A DNA stretch of 64,000 nucleotides from Solea solea (taxonomy: Eukaryota > Chordata > Actinopteri > Pleuronectiformes > Soleidae): assembly GCF_958295425.1 (NCBI RefSeq), contig NC_081137.1, positions 6,714,238-6,778,237 of the forward strand, read 5' to 3'. The notes below the pieces were generated by a model. The model was given only the letters and a program-made list of their open reading frames with translations, had not been told where the DNA came from and searched no databases. How positions within the stretch are numbered: the first letter of the stretch is position 1; every line of letters starts with the position of its first letter. Positions 12,345-28,030 of the stretch are shown piece by piece. The translations under genes and the position numbers were made by a program.

Positions 12345-14214
12345 GGCTGGTGAAGAGAGACTCAGGTTAGTCGTCTCGAAAAAGACTAATGATTAGCAAT
12401 GATTACAGAAGTTATTGCACTTTGAATTTCACTAAAAATGTGTCAGATACACATGGAGTGGTGACACTTTACTGTTTAAACGTTTTACATTTTCATACAA
12501 ATATACTTGTTTCATCATTCTCTTTCAAACAAATGTAACAACAAGCACATTTACATTTTGTGGGACTCGTCATGTGCTCTGAATCACATGATGCCAAACA
12601 TTCCACAGGTGCAGCCTCCACACATACTTTAAAGTTTAATGTACTGTAAAGTGCTGTGAGCAGCTGACGATATTTGGGGCTTTGACAAGATTAGTATTTG
12701 TTTTATATTAAAGCAATGCCACACAACTTTTTTTAAACCTTAAAAATAATTTTTGATGCACCTGAACTTACGTCCTCTGAGCAGATAGAAACACGAACAG
12801 TGTGTAACTTCATGATAGTCAGACTCAAACTGCCAAAATCAGACTTCAATAACGATGTTAAACAGAGGGTCGGTCAGAGCGATTAACACAACTCAAAGTT
12901 TTTAAATGGTACTGATCAGATTATGTTGCTATTACCAAGTACCAGTTCAAGTACCGGTTCTGTGACCCAGTAAAAACACCAGACAATATGATAGAGAACA
13001 ACTTAAAAATAGATTCTTCTAGTATTTTTGGATACTAGTGCCAAATTAAAGTTCCCAGGGCTAGTTTTCATACAGGACTGCAACTAGCAATTCTTTATTT
13101 ATAATTATATAGTGCAAAGAACATTTCACATTTAAGGAGCTGAAAAATCTGAACACTCAAACCGATTCAATTTAATTTATTAATCAATAAGTTAGCAAAA
13201 GTTGCATATTTTTGCTTAAACGACAACAGGAATGAAAGGCGACGACTTCAGTCAGCAGTCATGTGACACACAGTCACCTTAAGCTACGGTGAAGGATGCT
13301 CATCTAACCACTTCCCTTATTTCTTTCTTCTTTTTTTTTTTTTTAAAACCACAAAAACACAGACAGTTACACGCCACCAGAAACTAACATTTGAGACCTA
13401 ATGAAAATCTCTCGCTCACACCTCATGCTGGTATTTGCAGTCAGCTGATTCGCAGCTGCTTGTGTGCTTTTACATCTCAGCTGAGCGCGACAACTCACTT
13501 CACCTTTGCATTATTTCTTCCTCATGTTTGAAAATCACTGCCCATGTTGCTTTGATACCACCAGTCCTGCCTGATAATGAACAGAATGAATAACACGACA
13601 TGAAATGAAGACTAGGCCGCAGCTCTTACACAGCAAAGCATGATTAGACATGCAGGAGAAACACACTTACTATACTGTCTTACAGGAGCCACACCCAGTC
13701 ACGTCTCATTTGGGTTCTGATGCTGCGTTCATGGTTGTTTATTGAAAAGCAGAACAACAAGACTCTTTCTATTTATATTCAGACGTTCTTTAAGCCAAGA
13801 GAAGGAAATGATAATCTACAAGGATTATTTACGTTTGAAACTGGCAAAGTGAGAACAATGTGAAGACAGATGTGTGTCAGTTTTGGGGGTGAAGTTATGG
13901 AATGAACTGAAATTGTGTCAGAGTCTTTTGGGGTTCAAAAGAAATGTAAACTGTGTAATGTTTTCTGTATTTTTTCTACATTTCTGATGATTTTCTGACA
14001 CGCTTTATCCACGTTTGTGTTACTTTTTTATAGACATGTAACAAAAATAAAGATATTTATTCATTTATTCATGAGCACTTCCAAAACAATACATGCCACA
14101 ATCTCTGGTCACAGCTGCACAAATGCAAAGGTTTGTTGATTATATTTCAGTTTTACAAAAATCACTGAATTTATTGATGAAGCATACTTTAAAGCTGCAG
14201 TAGACAGAAACGCT

Positions 14215-14600
14215 GGAACATTATTATGGCTAATCATCTCAAAGCATGTCCAAAAATACAACCATACTGGAAGGAGGTGGCAACTGAGATATATAGGATA
14301 ATGGGAGTGGATATAGACTACTCGTGTATTATGCTATACCTTGGTATAATTCCTGAAACAGTTCTAAACAGAGATAAATACTCATTAAAGATACTTTTGA
14401 CAAACAGCAGGATAGCTGGTTGATCCTCAATCAATGGTGAGGAATTGTCATAAGTGGATTATGTATGCTCTATCTTCGGATAGTGTGACACTGTATGACG
14501 ATAAAAGACGTATAAAGAAGACTGTATTGCGATTCTATGCTGTAAAACCCATGATAACCTCATGTCCTTTGTTTTTGTTGCAAAGTCTTTTATAAAAAAA
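14215..14600 (+). mobile_element. LINE (L1-like) ORF2 C-terminal fragment
   Basis: The frame from 14226 reads NHLKACPKIQPYWKEVATEI, followed by an LGI and LLTNSRIAG stretch. This resembles the end of fish L1-type ORF2 (His, Cys-Pro, Trp spacing). It is stopped and diverged; the family is not determined. It lies in slc12a9 intron 1. Confidence 0.5.
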
Positions 14601-15054
14601 AAAAATCCTGCCTACTGTACCTTTAAAATGTGATATGCAATCAGCTATTTTTGTATAGTTTAAGTCTAAACCTCATCATGGTGACATGAGGTGTCAGTGG
14701 TTTTTAACAGGGAAGTTGAACATAAAATAAATAAAGTGACTCTTAACAAGTCAGCTCGGGTTTAGTTCTTGTGCACTCCTGTTGATTAATGTTTACAGTG
14801 ACATTTAGAGTCCTATCAGTCCTATTTATTTATAAATGTCTGCAGGGACAGGACAGAGCGACCAGGAAGGAGTTTGGGAGATAGAAGCTTGGGGATGCAT
14901 TATAGATGCTGTGACCTACAGTAACTGGTCAGCAGCATCCCACATCAATGTAACAGCACCTGTGTCTTGAAACATGGCGAGTGAAAATGGACTATAGACA
15001 AGAATCAAAAAGCCTGGCTGCACGACAATAGAGACACTTAAAATGATATAATGT

Positions 15055-15151
15055 ACAGTACATTACAGTAAACTAAACAGTAGAACAGTATTTCTGATGT
15101 TCCTCCATGTACCATCAGAGGTACACACATACCACAGTTTGAGAACCATGG
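15055..15151. mobile_element. Partial copy of the 16338-16735 MITE family, inverted
   Basis: Read on the minus strand from 15151, this begins CCATGGTTCTCAAACTGTGG and continues to an ATCAGAAATACTGTTCTA stretch shared with the element at 16338. Only one end is present, so it is truncated. It is located in slc12a9 intron 1. Confidence 0.6.
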
Positions 15152-15487
15152 ACTTATAGGGTTCCCAGACCTTATGTTTGAGGTCTGTAATCAAAACAAC
15201 ACGTCCATCCTCCACCCTCAGGGTGGAGCAAATGCGTCATAAAAACTTAACATCTTCTCACGAGGGCAAACGGCATAAAAAGTAGCCTGAGTTCATATTC
15301 GCAGCTGTATTTTTGATTAAATGTATGTTTTAGTTTGTCGGTTTTGTGGTTCGCGGTCAGAAAGTGGTGACCTGGTGACCGGCGGTTCGCCCGGGCGTGA
15401 TAAAACAACACACCCGGTCCCGAATCATTCATGTAAAGTCTGGTGTGTTTTTCATCCGCACAATCAATGACGAAGATTCAAACTTAC

Positions 15488-15710
15488 CCACAGACTGTGT
15501 CAGTCACTTCCTGCTTGTAAACTCCGTCCGTGTGCCGGAGGTCCAGTGTCTCCGCGGGGCCTCAGCCGCGGGTTTCTGGAGGATGTCCCGACTCAGACTT
15601 TGGACGGTGGACAAGTCCAGTGAGACAGCATTAGCAGCAGCAGCAGCGGCACAGTGGACAGGGCAGAGACTAGGATGCTGTGGAGGAAGATGACGTGCTG
15701 CCCAATAACA
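15488..15710 (-). other. slc12a9: Probable non-coding first exon / promoter of slc12a9
   Basis: The slc12a9 start codon sits directly behind a splice acceptor at about 12347, so an upstream non-coding exon is required. On the minus strand a strong donor (GTGG|GTAAGT) ends a GC-rich, CpG-containing block at 15488. The block includes a GCA/CTG run near 15636-15655. This is the best candidate for exon 1, with the start of transcription around 15.7-15.8 kb. The 5' limit is a guess. Confidence 0.5.
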
Positions 15711-16089
15711 ACAGAGCAGCCATGACACGCCTCGCCCCTCTATTATTTGTTCAAAAATGTCACGGGAGTGCAGAGACCGCCCACGTGACTGCGAGGAGGG
15801 CGCCTCTGTCTCAAAACTAACCACGCCCCTTTTGTACAGACCAGTTAAACCTGCTCACACACACACACAGTGTGTACAAAATGACATGAGTCGTAAATAA
15901 CGTGATGTATGTATGGGGGGAAATTGCGATTAATGGTGTTTATGTGTTGTGTGTGAAGAGATGAAAAACAAACAAACACGTGAGGATGTAAACACAGGTT
16001 GACTTAGGTAAAGTTGGAAAGTCGACTGGAGTGCAATGACATTTCTCCACACCAGGGGTCACTGTGTTCAAAAAGACGACCTCCACATG

Positions 16090-16120
16090 TACTCACCAGC
16101 CACTTTATTAGGTACAAACA
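16090..16120. mobile_element. Solo terminus of the CCACTTTATTAGGTAC Tc1-like family
   Basis: AGCCACTTTATTAGGTAC is the reverse complement of the end seen at about 62578-62595. Only this terminal piece is recognisable. Confidence 0.45.
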
Positions 16121-16337
16121 TCTATCAGCTCGTCAGTCTCGTCTCTTGTCAATCAAAGTACGTCACTTACAGAGGGAGATTCTGGTTCAAATAAGTTCCT
16201 GAAGACTTTATGTGCTAATAGTTTCGAAAGTTGCCTTGACAATCATCTCATAACTTAATTAATTACTGTTAACTAATATTATTCCATACATTGCACTTTT
16301 TTTTGTGTTCAGTGTATTCTAGGCATATTTTCTATTG

Positions 16338-16735
16338 CCATGGTTCTCAAACTGTGGTACATGTACTACCAGTGACACACACGTTTCCTCTGGAGGAAAA
16401 TCAGAAATACTGTTCTAATGTGTATATGATCAGAGTGGAGCTTAGGAATTTAGACCAGAGTGCATAGCAAATGAAACAAATAACTACAACATACTAATAA
16501 AATAAATGATAATAATGAGTCACCTTATCTCTTGCTCCATCTTAATCTAATTTCACTGTACCAGTGTGTGACGTATATGTGAGGAAGAAGAAGAGGATAA
16601 TGATGATCTTATTAGGAATAAATCTGCCTCCTGTGAAAAGTCTGTAGCGACCTATTAACAACACCACTGTATTTTAATGTTGGTGATAATATGTTCTCAG
16701 GTGGTACTTGGTATGAAATGTTTGAGAAACACTGG
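16338..16735. mobile_element. MITE with TTCTCAAAC termini (hAT-like)
   Basis: The left end reads CCATGGTTCTCAAAC and the right end is the inverse of CCAGTGTTTCTCAAAC. Both sides carry the direct repeat TCTATTG (16331-16337 and 16736-16742). The 398-bp element holds no open frame of note. It sits between slc12a9 and gnb2. Confidence 0.7.
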
Positions 16736-17157
16736 TCTATTGTAGACATGAAGTAGTGTTTACTTAATAGCGCCTTCATTTGTTAATTAAAACACCAATA
16801 TTGATTATCCTATTGCACAAGAGAGGACAACAATATATCACCAAATCGATATTTTGACCTATGATATTCACTTGAGCCCCTGAAATGTCTGCATACGCCA
16901 CTGCTTCCAAATACAATAAAGGTTAAATAACGATTATTAATATCTGGTTGCAACAATGGGAAACCATGAGATATAGTTGTTTCTTGCTATACTGTAATGC
17001 AGACTATGCAAATGCAAGGGCCTCCCAAGCCACCAGGGGGCCCCAAAGCTGCAGGTTCAGCCTCATCTGAGGAGAATTAAAATGACCTGTCTTATGTGTG
17101 TTTATTAAATCCCATATACACTTATAAGTAAAGGATGCAAATAAAATAAGCTGTGGG

Positions 17158-17422
17158 CCTTTCTGCATGGAGTTTGCATGTTCATCCGTGTGTGTGCGTG
17201 GGTTTTCTCCAGGTTCTCCAGCTTCCTCCCACAGTCCAAAAACATGCAATATAGGGATTAGGTACATTGGACACTCTAAATTGACCGTGAGTGTGAGAGT
17301 GGATGGTTGTTTGTCTCTATATGTGTCCATGTGACGGACAGGGTGTGACCCCGCCTATCACCCCATGTCAGCTAAAATTGGCACAACCCTCATGTGGAGG
17401 ATAAAGTGGTAAAAATGGATGG
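17158..17422 (+). mobile_element. Short retroposon with perfect 12-bp target duplication
   Basis: The 265-bp unit has the ubiquitous teleost signature GTGGGTTTTCTCC, CTTCCTCCCACAGTCC, ACTCTAAATTG and CACCCCATGTCAGCT, and ends in ATGGATGG. ATAAGCTGTGGG precedes it at 17146-17157 and follows it at 17423-17434. The tail and duplication fit a 5'-truncated LINE (RTE/Expander-type) or derived SINE; the exact family is uncertain. Confidence 0.7.
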
Positions 17423-18049
17423 ATAAGCTGTGGGTGTTGTTTTTGTGGCATAAATCATTGGATCCAAAATGTTCCTGAAGGAAGTTCATTACTAACTCCA
17501 AAATTAGTATTATTACATGTTCTTATTGTTTGCATATTGATATGGATGCTGGCTCATTGTGTTTATTTAGTAATAGCCTAATTTACCTTCTGTTGATCTT
17601 GGGCTTGGCCCACTTTATTTATTTATTTAATTTTATTGTTGTGAGTTTTGGGTTGTGAGAATGTGTGTTCTGTTCTTGCTTTCAAATGTAAACATTTAAA
17701 AAAAACATTTTTAGTATATTTCATTTAAACATTTATTTATTTTCAATTGTATTGTGAGGACGTTGCACATGTGTGATCTGGCAAACTAAGGGAACCCAAA
17801 CAGCGTCTTGCATAGGGCCCATCTAGAAACGGCCCTGGATACAATTGACTTATAAACATTCTATTAACAATACAAACCTGATTCAGATCAAGATGCATGT
17901 GTAGAAATCAGACTTTAATCAGATTTCAGTCCACCTCCAAATGTGGGCTGAATCTTAATTCTGTTCAGACTAATCTACTTCAAATCCGGATTAATCTTCG
18001 TGTAGTCTGAACGAGGCCTTGGAGGCAGAGTGGACTCAGTGTGATTCAG

Positions 18050-18737
18050 TGCGGAGTCGGAGGCGGTTGTTCTGATGAGGAAGGAGGGAGGAGGAGGAGG
18101 AGGAGGAGGAGACCGAAGAGAGGAAGGAAACGAGGATCACGTCACGAAAAGCAGAGTCGGAGTAAAAAAGGAAGAAAAAAAGGAAAAAAAACGGAGTGAA
18201 CGGTGTTTAATGGACGATCCTGAGGTCAGAGCTGCGGCTGATTGTGTCTGCTGACTGCTGTTGGACTGCACTAACATGTTTTTGTTAACTTGTCGGGCGT
18301 GAAAGGGGAGAAAAAAGCAGCAGGCCGAAGCTTTTCGCAGAGGAAGCGGCATCAGAAGCAGCAGCAGCAGCAGCAGATTTCATCTTTTTTTTCCCTCTCC
18401 CTGGAGCCTCGATAAAGACACCGAGACAGAGACACGGAGACATGGACATGTGTGCGTCTCTGCTCCATATGCCCGTTTTTTGAAGGATTTGGAAATTAAT
18501 CCAGGCCCGATCGTGAGGAGCTGAGGTTTTTTTTTTTTTTTTTTTTCAGTGGATCTGAGGAAATCTGCTGCTGACTGAAACACACACACACACACACACA
18601 CATACAGTCACAGTTCTTCTTCTTCTTCTCCTCCGTCGCCGCCGCCGCCGCTGGATTTTGCTTTCAGTTTCTTCTCCTTTTGAAATTTTTTGATTTCATT
18701 TGACAGAAGGAACATTAATCATCGGGAGAAATAACAG
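18050..18737 (+). other. gnb2: Probable non-coding first exon and promoter of gnb2
   Basis: This block is purine- and GC-rich. It holds GGA runs at about 18086-18110, a CAG run at about 18358-18376 and a CCG run at about 18633-18650. It ends at an ACAG|GTAGCC donor at 18737. It lies upstream of the gnb2 start exon, whose acceptor shows that a 5' UTR exon exists. The transcription start is not resolved. Its 5' edge here is the start of the GC-rich region. The first intron would be 3.2 kb. Confidence 0.45.
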
Positions 18738-19063
18738 GTAGCCACCCATTAACAAACGCAGTGACAGCAGCGGTGTAGTCCAGCCTGCTGAGTGTAAGAT
18801 GGCTGGATGATGATGATGATGGTGATGATGATGCTCTTCTTCATGGCATTATTATTTTTTATTATTATTAATAATTTTAAAGAATCACAATCCGCATTAT
18901 TCCATTTGAAACAAGACGTGGTCAAGGCCTCTTCATCACCACTGCTGATCAATACGTGGTGCATTCACGGGCCTCTCCTCCCACTTCAATGCTGTAGGAA
19001 ATATCTAAATTTCTGCAGACAGAGAGAGGATATTCTACGGATTTTCCCTTTAAGTCCAGGCCT

Positions 19064-19114
19064 GTATATATATATATATATATATATATGTGTTTGTGTG
19101 TGTGTGTGTGTGTG
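19064..19114. repeat. Compound (TA)n(TG)n microsatellite
   Basis: TA dinucleotides run directly into TG dinucleotides in gnb2 intron 1. Confidence 0.9.
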
Positions 19115-19714
19115 AGCTCTGACATGATCATGCACACAGTGTCTGTGCATGTTCACTCTCTGCACTGATGTGTAACCATGTTAGTTACACATCAGATGTG
19201 AGGCTACAAAGGGGTGTGGCCAGTCACACTTAGCATCTTTGAGTTTCTGTCGCCTTGTGAAATAAAACTTGTCAGTCAACGCCCTCCAATGTTGAGGCAG
19301 ACGGAAGAGAGCATGGCTGAGTTCTGCTGCTGCTGCTGCTCCTGAATGGATGATGGAATAAAAAGGGTTAGTTCAGGGTCTTGTTTTGTAGGAGGGTTGT
19401 GTGATGTACTCGTGCACCTGATCGCCAGTTACATTGCAAATGTCAACGTGGTTTTCATGTCTCCATCCACTTCCCGTGAAGGAGACATTGAGAGGTAGTT
19501 GACCAGGATGAGTCCACAGAAGAACAACATGATGTAAATTGAAAAACACAATTTACATGGTCACATTTGGTTATTGTACCAAGTTAAGGGATGTAGTTGT
19601 TGTTGTTGTACCTTCTCGCGTCCACCATTTCCATCCAATCACTTTGACTGTTTCTATGTGGTCTGTGTGAATGCTATTGCAAAGACAATGTGCACAAGTA
19701 ATTGGGCTGTAATG

Positions 19715-20150
19715 AGGGTCGCAGGGGCCGCTGTGCCAATCTCAGCTGTTTTAGGGCGAAAGGCGGGGTCACACCCCGCACACCCTGTTTTGCTTGTGAA
19801 GGGTAATAGATTGTGGCATCTTTGTGGATCATCTAAAGGGTTAGCAATCTCTCGGTTGTAGTTTGGCAAAATAGGGGGCCCCTAAACAGCATCTTGCATT
19901 GGGCCCTCACAAAGCTAGAAACAGCCCTGGGTACAATTAAACCTGCCTGAGCAAATGTGACTTATGAACATTCTACTATGCAAACCTGATATAAACAGCA
20001 GTTCATTTAGATCAAGATGTGAAGAAGAATCTGAATTGTTGAAACAAACATTCACTCTCACAGTCAATTTAGAGTGTCTAATTTACCTAATCCTCATATT
20101 GGATGTTTTTGGACTGTGGGAGGAAACCGGAGAACCGGTAAGCCCCGCCC
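19715..20150 (-). mobile_element. Interrupted retroposon copy plus a second repeat
   Basis: The pieces GGCGGGGTCACACCCCGCAC (about 19762) and CAATTTAGAGTGTC plus GACTGTGGGAGGAAACCGGA (20060-20140) belong to the 17158-17422 family. The intervening 19862-20020 resembles 17787-17900 (GGGCCC, CTAGAAACAGCCCTGG, ATTCTA, CAAACCTGAT). This looks like one repeat nested in or adjoining another. Confidence 0.5.
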
Positions 20151-21966
20151 CACACTAGAGGATAACAGTCCACATCTGGCCCTTCTGACAATGGGGGGAT
20201 GTCTTCTGATTTTAGGCTGATTTGGACGGATTATCCTGTAGTGTGAGGGATTAACAGACGCGATGTTAACGTCATCGGAGTCTTCCCGATTTCAAGTCAC
20301 AAGTATTTTATCGCTTGATATTGACGACCAAGTAGTGATTGGGGCGTGAGCGGAACCCCGCAATAACCAATGAGAGCGAGCTCTCCGGGACACGGATGTT
20401 GCGTACGTTTTGTTTAGAAGCGTAAATTGATTCCGTCTCCTCAGCCAATGTCTGTTTACATTCTGAAGTCACGTTAAATCACGTGATTTCAGCGAGATCC
20501 CGGGACTCTCCCTGAAATGGTTTGATTGAAAACACCAAGTGTGTGGTCCTGCGTCTGGACCACACAGTCTGTGCTTTTTCAGGATTAAAATGTTAAAAAA
20601 TCAATCGTCAGGTGTGGGGGGCAGGCTTTACACTCTGACTCTATATCTTATATTACCGCCCCCTCCACCCCTTCAAAAAATTCGGATTATCTCTTTAACT
20701 CCTTATCCTGTTCAGCATCATGGAGGCAGCTGCTTCTTTGCCCTGAGATGCATGCAGTACAGGTGGAGCCAGTGTGACATTTATGTTCACCCTCCTTTAT
20801 TCTTTTACTTCCCTGTCCACTGGCATCGTGTGTGTCATCGTCCAGAAAAATGTGTCCCCGGTATCTGGACTCATCCAGGCCAGGTCTGTGATGCATCACC
20901 CAGCGTTTCTTCTCCTCATAGGCTAAATGAGCAGCTGTGCCAGGAGACTGACACCCACGATGCGCTCCTTTTGACTTCCATTAGCGCTGTGAGATCCATC
21001 TGGTCGCAGGTTCCCCTCGGGGAACAGTGACCTACTGTAGCTAATTGCTCTTCCTTGTGTGTGTGTGTGTGTGTGTGTGCGCGTGTTTGCTGTTGAGCGT
21101 TATCTTGAATTTGAATTGCCACACAAATGCAAATAGAGGCCCCCTGTCTGGGAGCGGCCGTTTGAATGTGTAACTGGGCCTCTGTATCAGCAACAGGAAA
21201 TGCTGCTTCCTCCTGAAAGCGTGGTGTGATGGACAGTGTGTGTGTGTGTGTGTGTGTGTGTACAGTTAAAGGATTAATCTCCTCTTTTAAGACATTTTGT
21301 TACAAACAATAACGCTTTAAAAAACACATCCTCTCTTGGTCGTCATGGTGGCCGGTCGTGTCCAGCAGTGGCACGAGTTGTAAATTGCAGTGTAACAGGT
21401 TTCTTTGTGCTTTAAAGGGAGCGTTCATGGATCTATCTGCTGCCTGAGAGCGATGCTAGCTGCTCTATAGCAGCTTAGTCATTACAGATTATTCTCCCCA
21501 GTTAAACCAGGCATGGTGCACAGCCATAAACAGATTACAAGGTTTTTTCCTCACTATGCGGGCTCGGTAATCCCTTGAGATTAAAAATTAGTATGTTTTT
21601 TTTCTATTTATTTCCACAAATCAGTGGTATTTTAGATAAGTCGTATTACTCAATTGATTCATCAAAAATAAATAAACCCTGGCAAAAACATAGATCACCC
21701 TATCATTTTTTTTTTTAATTGAGAAATGATTATTTATTTGAATTTGAGATAAACAAAGAACATACAACGCATAATTAGGTACAAAAATGTACAGCAACAT
21801 AAAATTAAATAAATAATAAATAGAGGAAAGAACGATTTGTCATTCTTTAGGAATGCATAGTAGTCTTTGGCATATTTTGATTGGATGTTATTTAGAAATG
21901 TATCTTTTTATAAAAAACATAATGGGATGCTTGCAACCAACAGGTGACTGCTAGGACAAATCCAAA

Positions 21967-25653
<3,687 letters not shown>

Positions 25654-28030
25654 GCCATGCACAGAAACAGCAAACGCGGCGTCCAACAGACACAGACAGA
25701 CGGACAGACTGACGGACACAGACAGACAGACAGACAGACACCACTGGGACACAGTTTGCACCCTGTATTCACGATGTATGTAAGATTCAACAGACAAACT
25801 GCAACATTGTACTGTACATAATATGTATGACTTAGGTATGAATACACACACACACGACAACACAAGACCATAACACATAGTACAGGCTAAAAACTGTAAC
25901 AAGGCAACACACACGCACACACACACACGTCACACTTAAAAACAGGTCACTGGTTTAATGTTGTAAAATCTAAAGTGTGACCAAATACAGTTGACTCTAT
26001 AGCGAAAAAGTGAAATAACACACAAATGTCTCTGACCCTGTTCAGACCTGGTATCAACATCTGCCCTGAGTGACCCGATCACCAGTGGACAGCTCTGAGT
26101 ACAGGTCTGAACGCACCCACTGGTCACACAAAAAAAAAACCCACAACACATCTGGAGGTGGTTTTGGGGACAAATGTGGCCACATTCCTGATCGACATGA
26201 ATGCAAATCTGTCCCCGGGACACATTAGAGACCGCCTCCTCCATCCGATTCACTGCAGATTTTCAGTATTTTTACACTATTTAAAGCTCACTGACTTTGA
26301 TTTATTTGTAGCCACTGCCGAAAATCTCGTTTCGTGTTACAGCAGCGCGAGTAGAGCCCCGTAATCCACGCTCTCCACTCTCCGATCACTCACGGCGGAT
26401 GTTAATACCAGGTCTGGAAGGGCCCACTATGACACGAAACATGTCCGACAAGCAAAACACAACACACACACACACACACATTTAACACATTTTCCTGAGA
26501 GACACTGCTCCTCGAGTTAAACAGGAAAAGAATTGGGACAATTCTGTCTTTGTTTACAATGAAGTCAAAAAAAATGCACTTCAGACGAAACTTTCTGTGC
26601 TATTTTTGTCTCTGTACCACATGTATCTCAGAAATGGTGATGTGAAGGAAAAGTGGTCTTAGAAGAGAATCACGTGAGTGCATTGAAGCTGGGGGGGGGG
26701 GTACATAAATAAATAAATGAATAAATAAATGTGTGACAGACTGGAGGACCCTATGATCAACAGTGTTCAAGAAAAACAAACACCTTATTTTCATCTGGCT
26801 AAAACGCATCGTGTACTCACTGTTTTTATAGAAATGTTCCCCCACATCCTGTACATCTGTTCTGAAGGTTTATTATTATTATGATTTTTTTTAACACTTG
26901 TTTTATTCATGTTCTCCCCGTGTGCCTCAGATACACTTTAAGGATTATCAATAGAGAGTATCGATACAGGTAAATTAACTTAAAGAAAAAAAAGAAAGAA
27001 AAAAAAAAATCTGCAATTCAGACGGTGGGTGAAAATTAAAACCATTACAAGACACAATAAAAAAACAAAAAAAAACAAAAGCAGGAGCCATACTTTGACC
27101 TTGTCATCGTATCTATCTGGACATTATCATGGTATAATTGTACATATTAATAAATAAGAGCTTCTCCTGCCAGGCATTGTGGTTTCTTCTTTTCAAAGCG
27201 GTGTTTCTAAGGTGAAATGGAAGAGGTTGTCGGTTTGGAAAATAAGAACATTTAGATTCAGCAGGTGAATCTAAACAGCCAAGTTAAAGGTTTCTAACCA
27301 CTAATCCTACATTTTCAGTTCCATGTTGAGTGATTTGTGTGTTCATGCATTTACTACCACTACAAGTAGTAGGAATAGGAGTTATTTATTCAAATGACTG
27401 CTTATTTAAACATATTAATTCAAATCTAACATCAACAATGATCTCATTTCTTATTTCTAATGTTCATATTTAGGCCTACTATTAATACAGTGTTAGTTTA
27501 GTATAATACTGTTAAGTTGGCTTAATAATATCCCATTCTAAACCTGCACAGTAGAATAAAACCACTGAAACGGTTACAAAAAAAACACCAGTTTAGTTCA
27601 GATGAAAACATTTGCAACATAAAATTAAATAAATGATTGATAATTCTGGTCATGAAAATGTACCTAAATTCCATGAAATGTCTTCAAATCACTACAATGT
27701 TCCCAAATCCTTAGGACGATTGTTTTTGTTACCTTCCACCACTAGTGGGTGCTGTAGCACAGTTATCATCTGTGGCTCCTTAACACAAGGATTAAATCTT
27801 AAATGAAACACATTTTATATTCAGCAATTTAATTTAATTTAATTTAATACACGCCTGTGTCCATTTAAGTGTTTCTCGCTTAACGTGAATGTCACAAAGA
27901 ATGATCATGCGTGTCATGTTTGTACCGTGAGATTCCAGCGCCATCATGTGGTCAAACGCTGAAGAGAGCGCGATCCTTCTGGGGTTTCCACAGGAACAAC
28001 AGTTCTCCAAAGAAAGACAAACGCAGACGG
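25654..28030 (+). other. gnb2: gnb2 3' UTR and gap to the convergent mink1 3' end
   Basis: After the stop come a run of (ACAG)n at about 25680-25740, CA repeats, a MITE at 26036-26422 and AATAAA motifs at about 26705-26730, 27056 and 27150. The gnb2 transcript most likely ends between 26.7 and 27.2 kb. The rest is A/T-rich and holds no gene that I can see. Confidence 0.45.
26036..26422. mobile_element. MITE with CAGACCTGGTAT inverted ends in the gnb2 3' flank
   Basis: The left end reads CCCTGTTCAGACCTGGTATC. The right end inverts to CCCTTCCAGACCTGGTATTA. The element is 387 bp. No convincing target duplication was seen. It lies 380 bases after the gnb2 stop and before the AATAAA cluster, so it may be part of the 3' UTR. 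Confidence 0.6.

Larger units (their letters stand above)
12348..15487 (-). other. slc12a9: slc12a9 intron 1
   Basis: This intron joins the presumed non-coding exon to the ATG exon. It contains the LINE fragment at 14215-14600 and a MITE fragment at 15055-15151. The rest is A/T-rich, with homopolymer runs and no recognised gene. Confidence 0.5.
15711..18049. other. Head-to-head spacer between slc12a9 and gnb2
   Basis: The 2.3-kb divergent intergenic region is filled largely by repeats (16090, 16338-16735, 17158-17422, 17787-17900). Little unique sequence is left close to either promoter. I found no additional gene. Confidence 0.5.
18738..21943 (+). other. gnb2: gnb2 intron 1 (non-coding, repeat-bearing)
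   Basis: I recognise no exon here. The interval contains TA and GT microsatellites at 19064-19114, a broken copy of a retroposon family (about 19715-19795 plus 20047-20150), a second repeat shared with 17787-17900, and GT runs near 21055-21080 and 21236-21260. Open frames of up to 163 codons (20539-21030) show no protein-like features. Confidence 0.5.

Noticed and set aside
20539..21030. Plus-strand open frame of 163 codons in gnb2 intron 1
   Set aside because: No family resemblance was seen, and it lies between repeat fragments.
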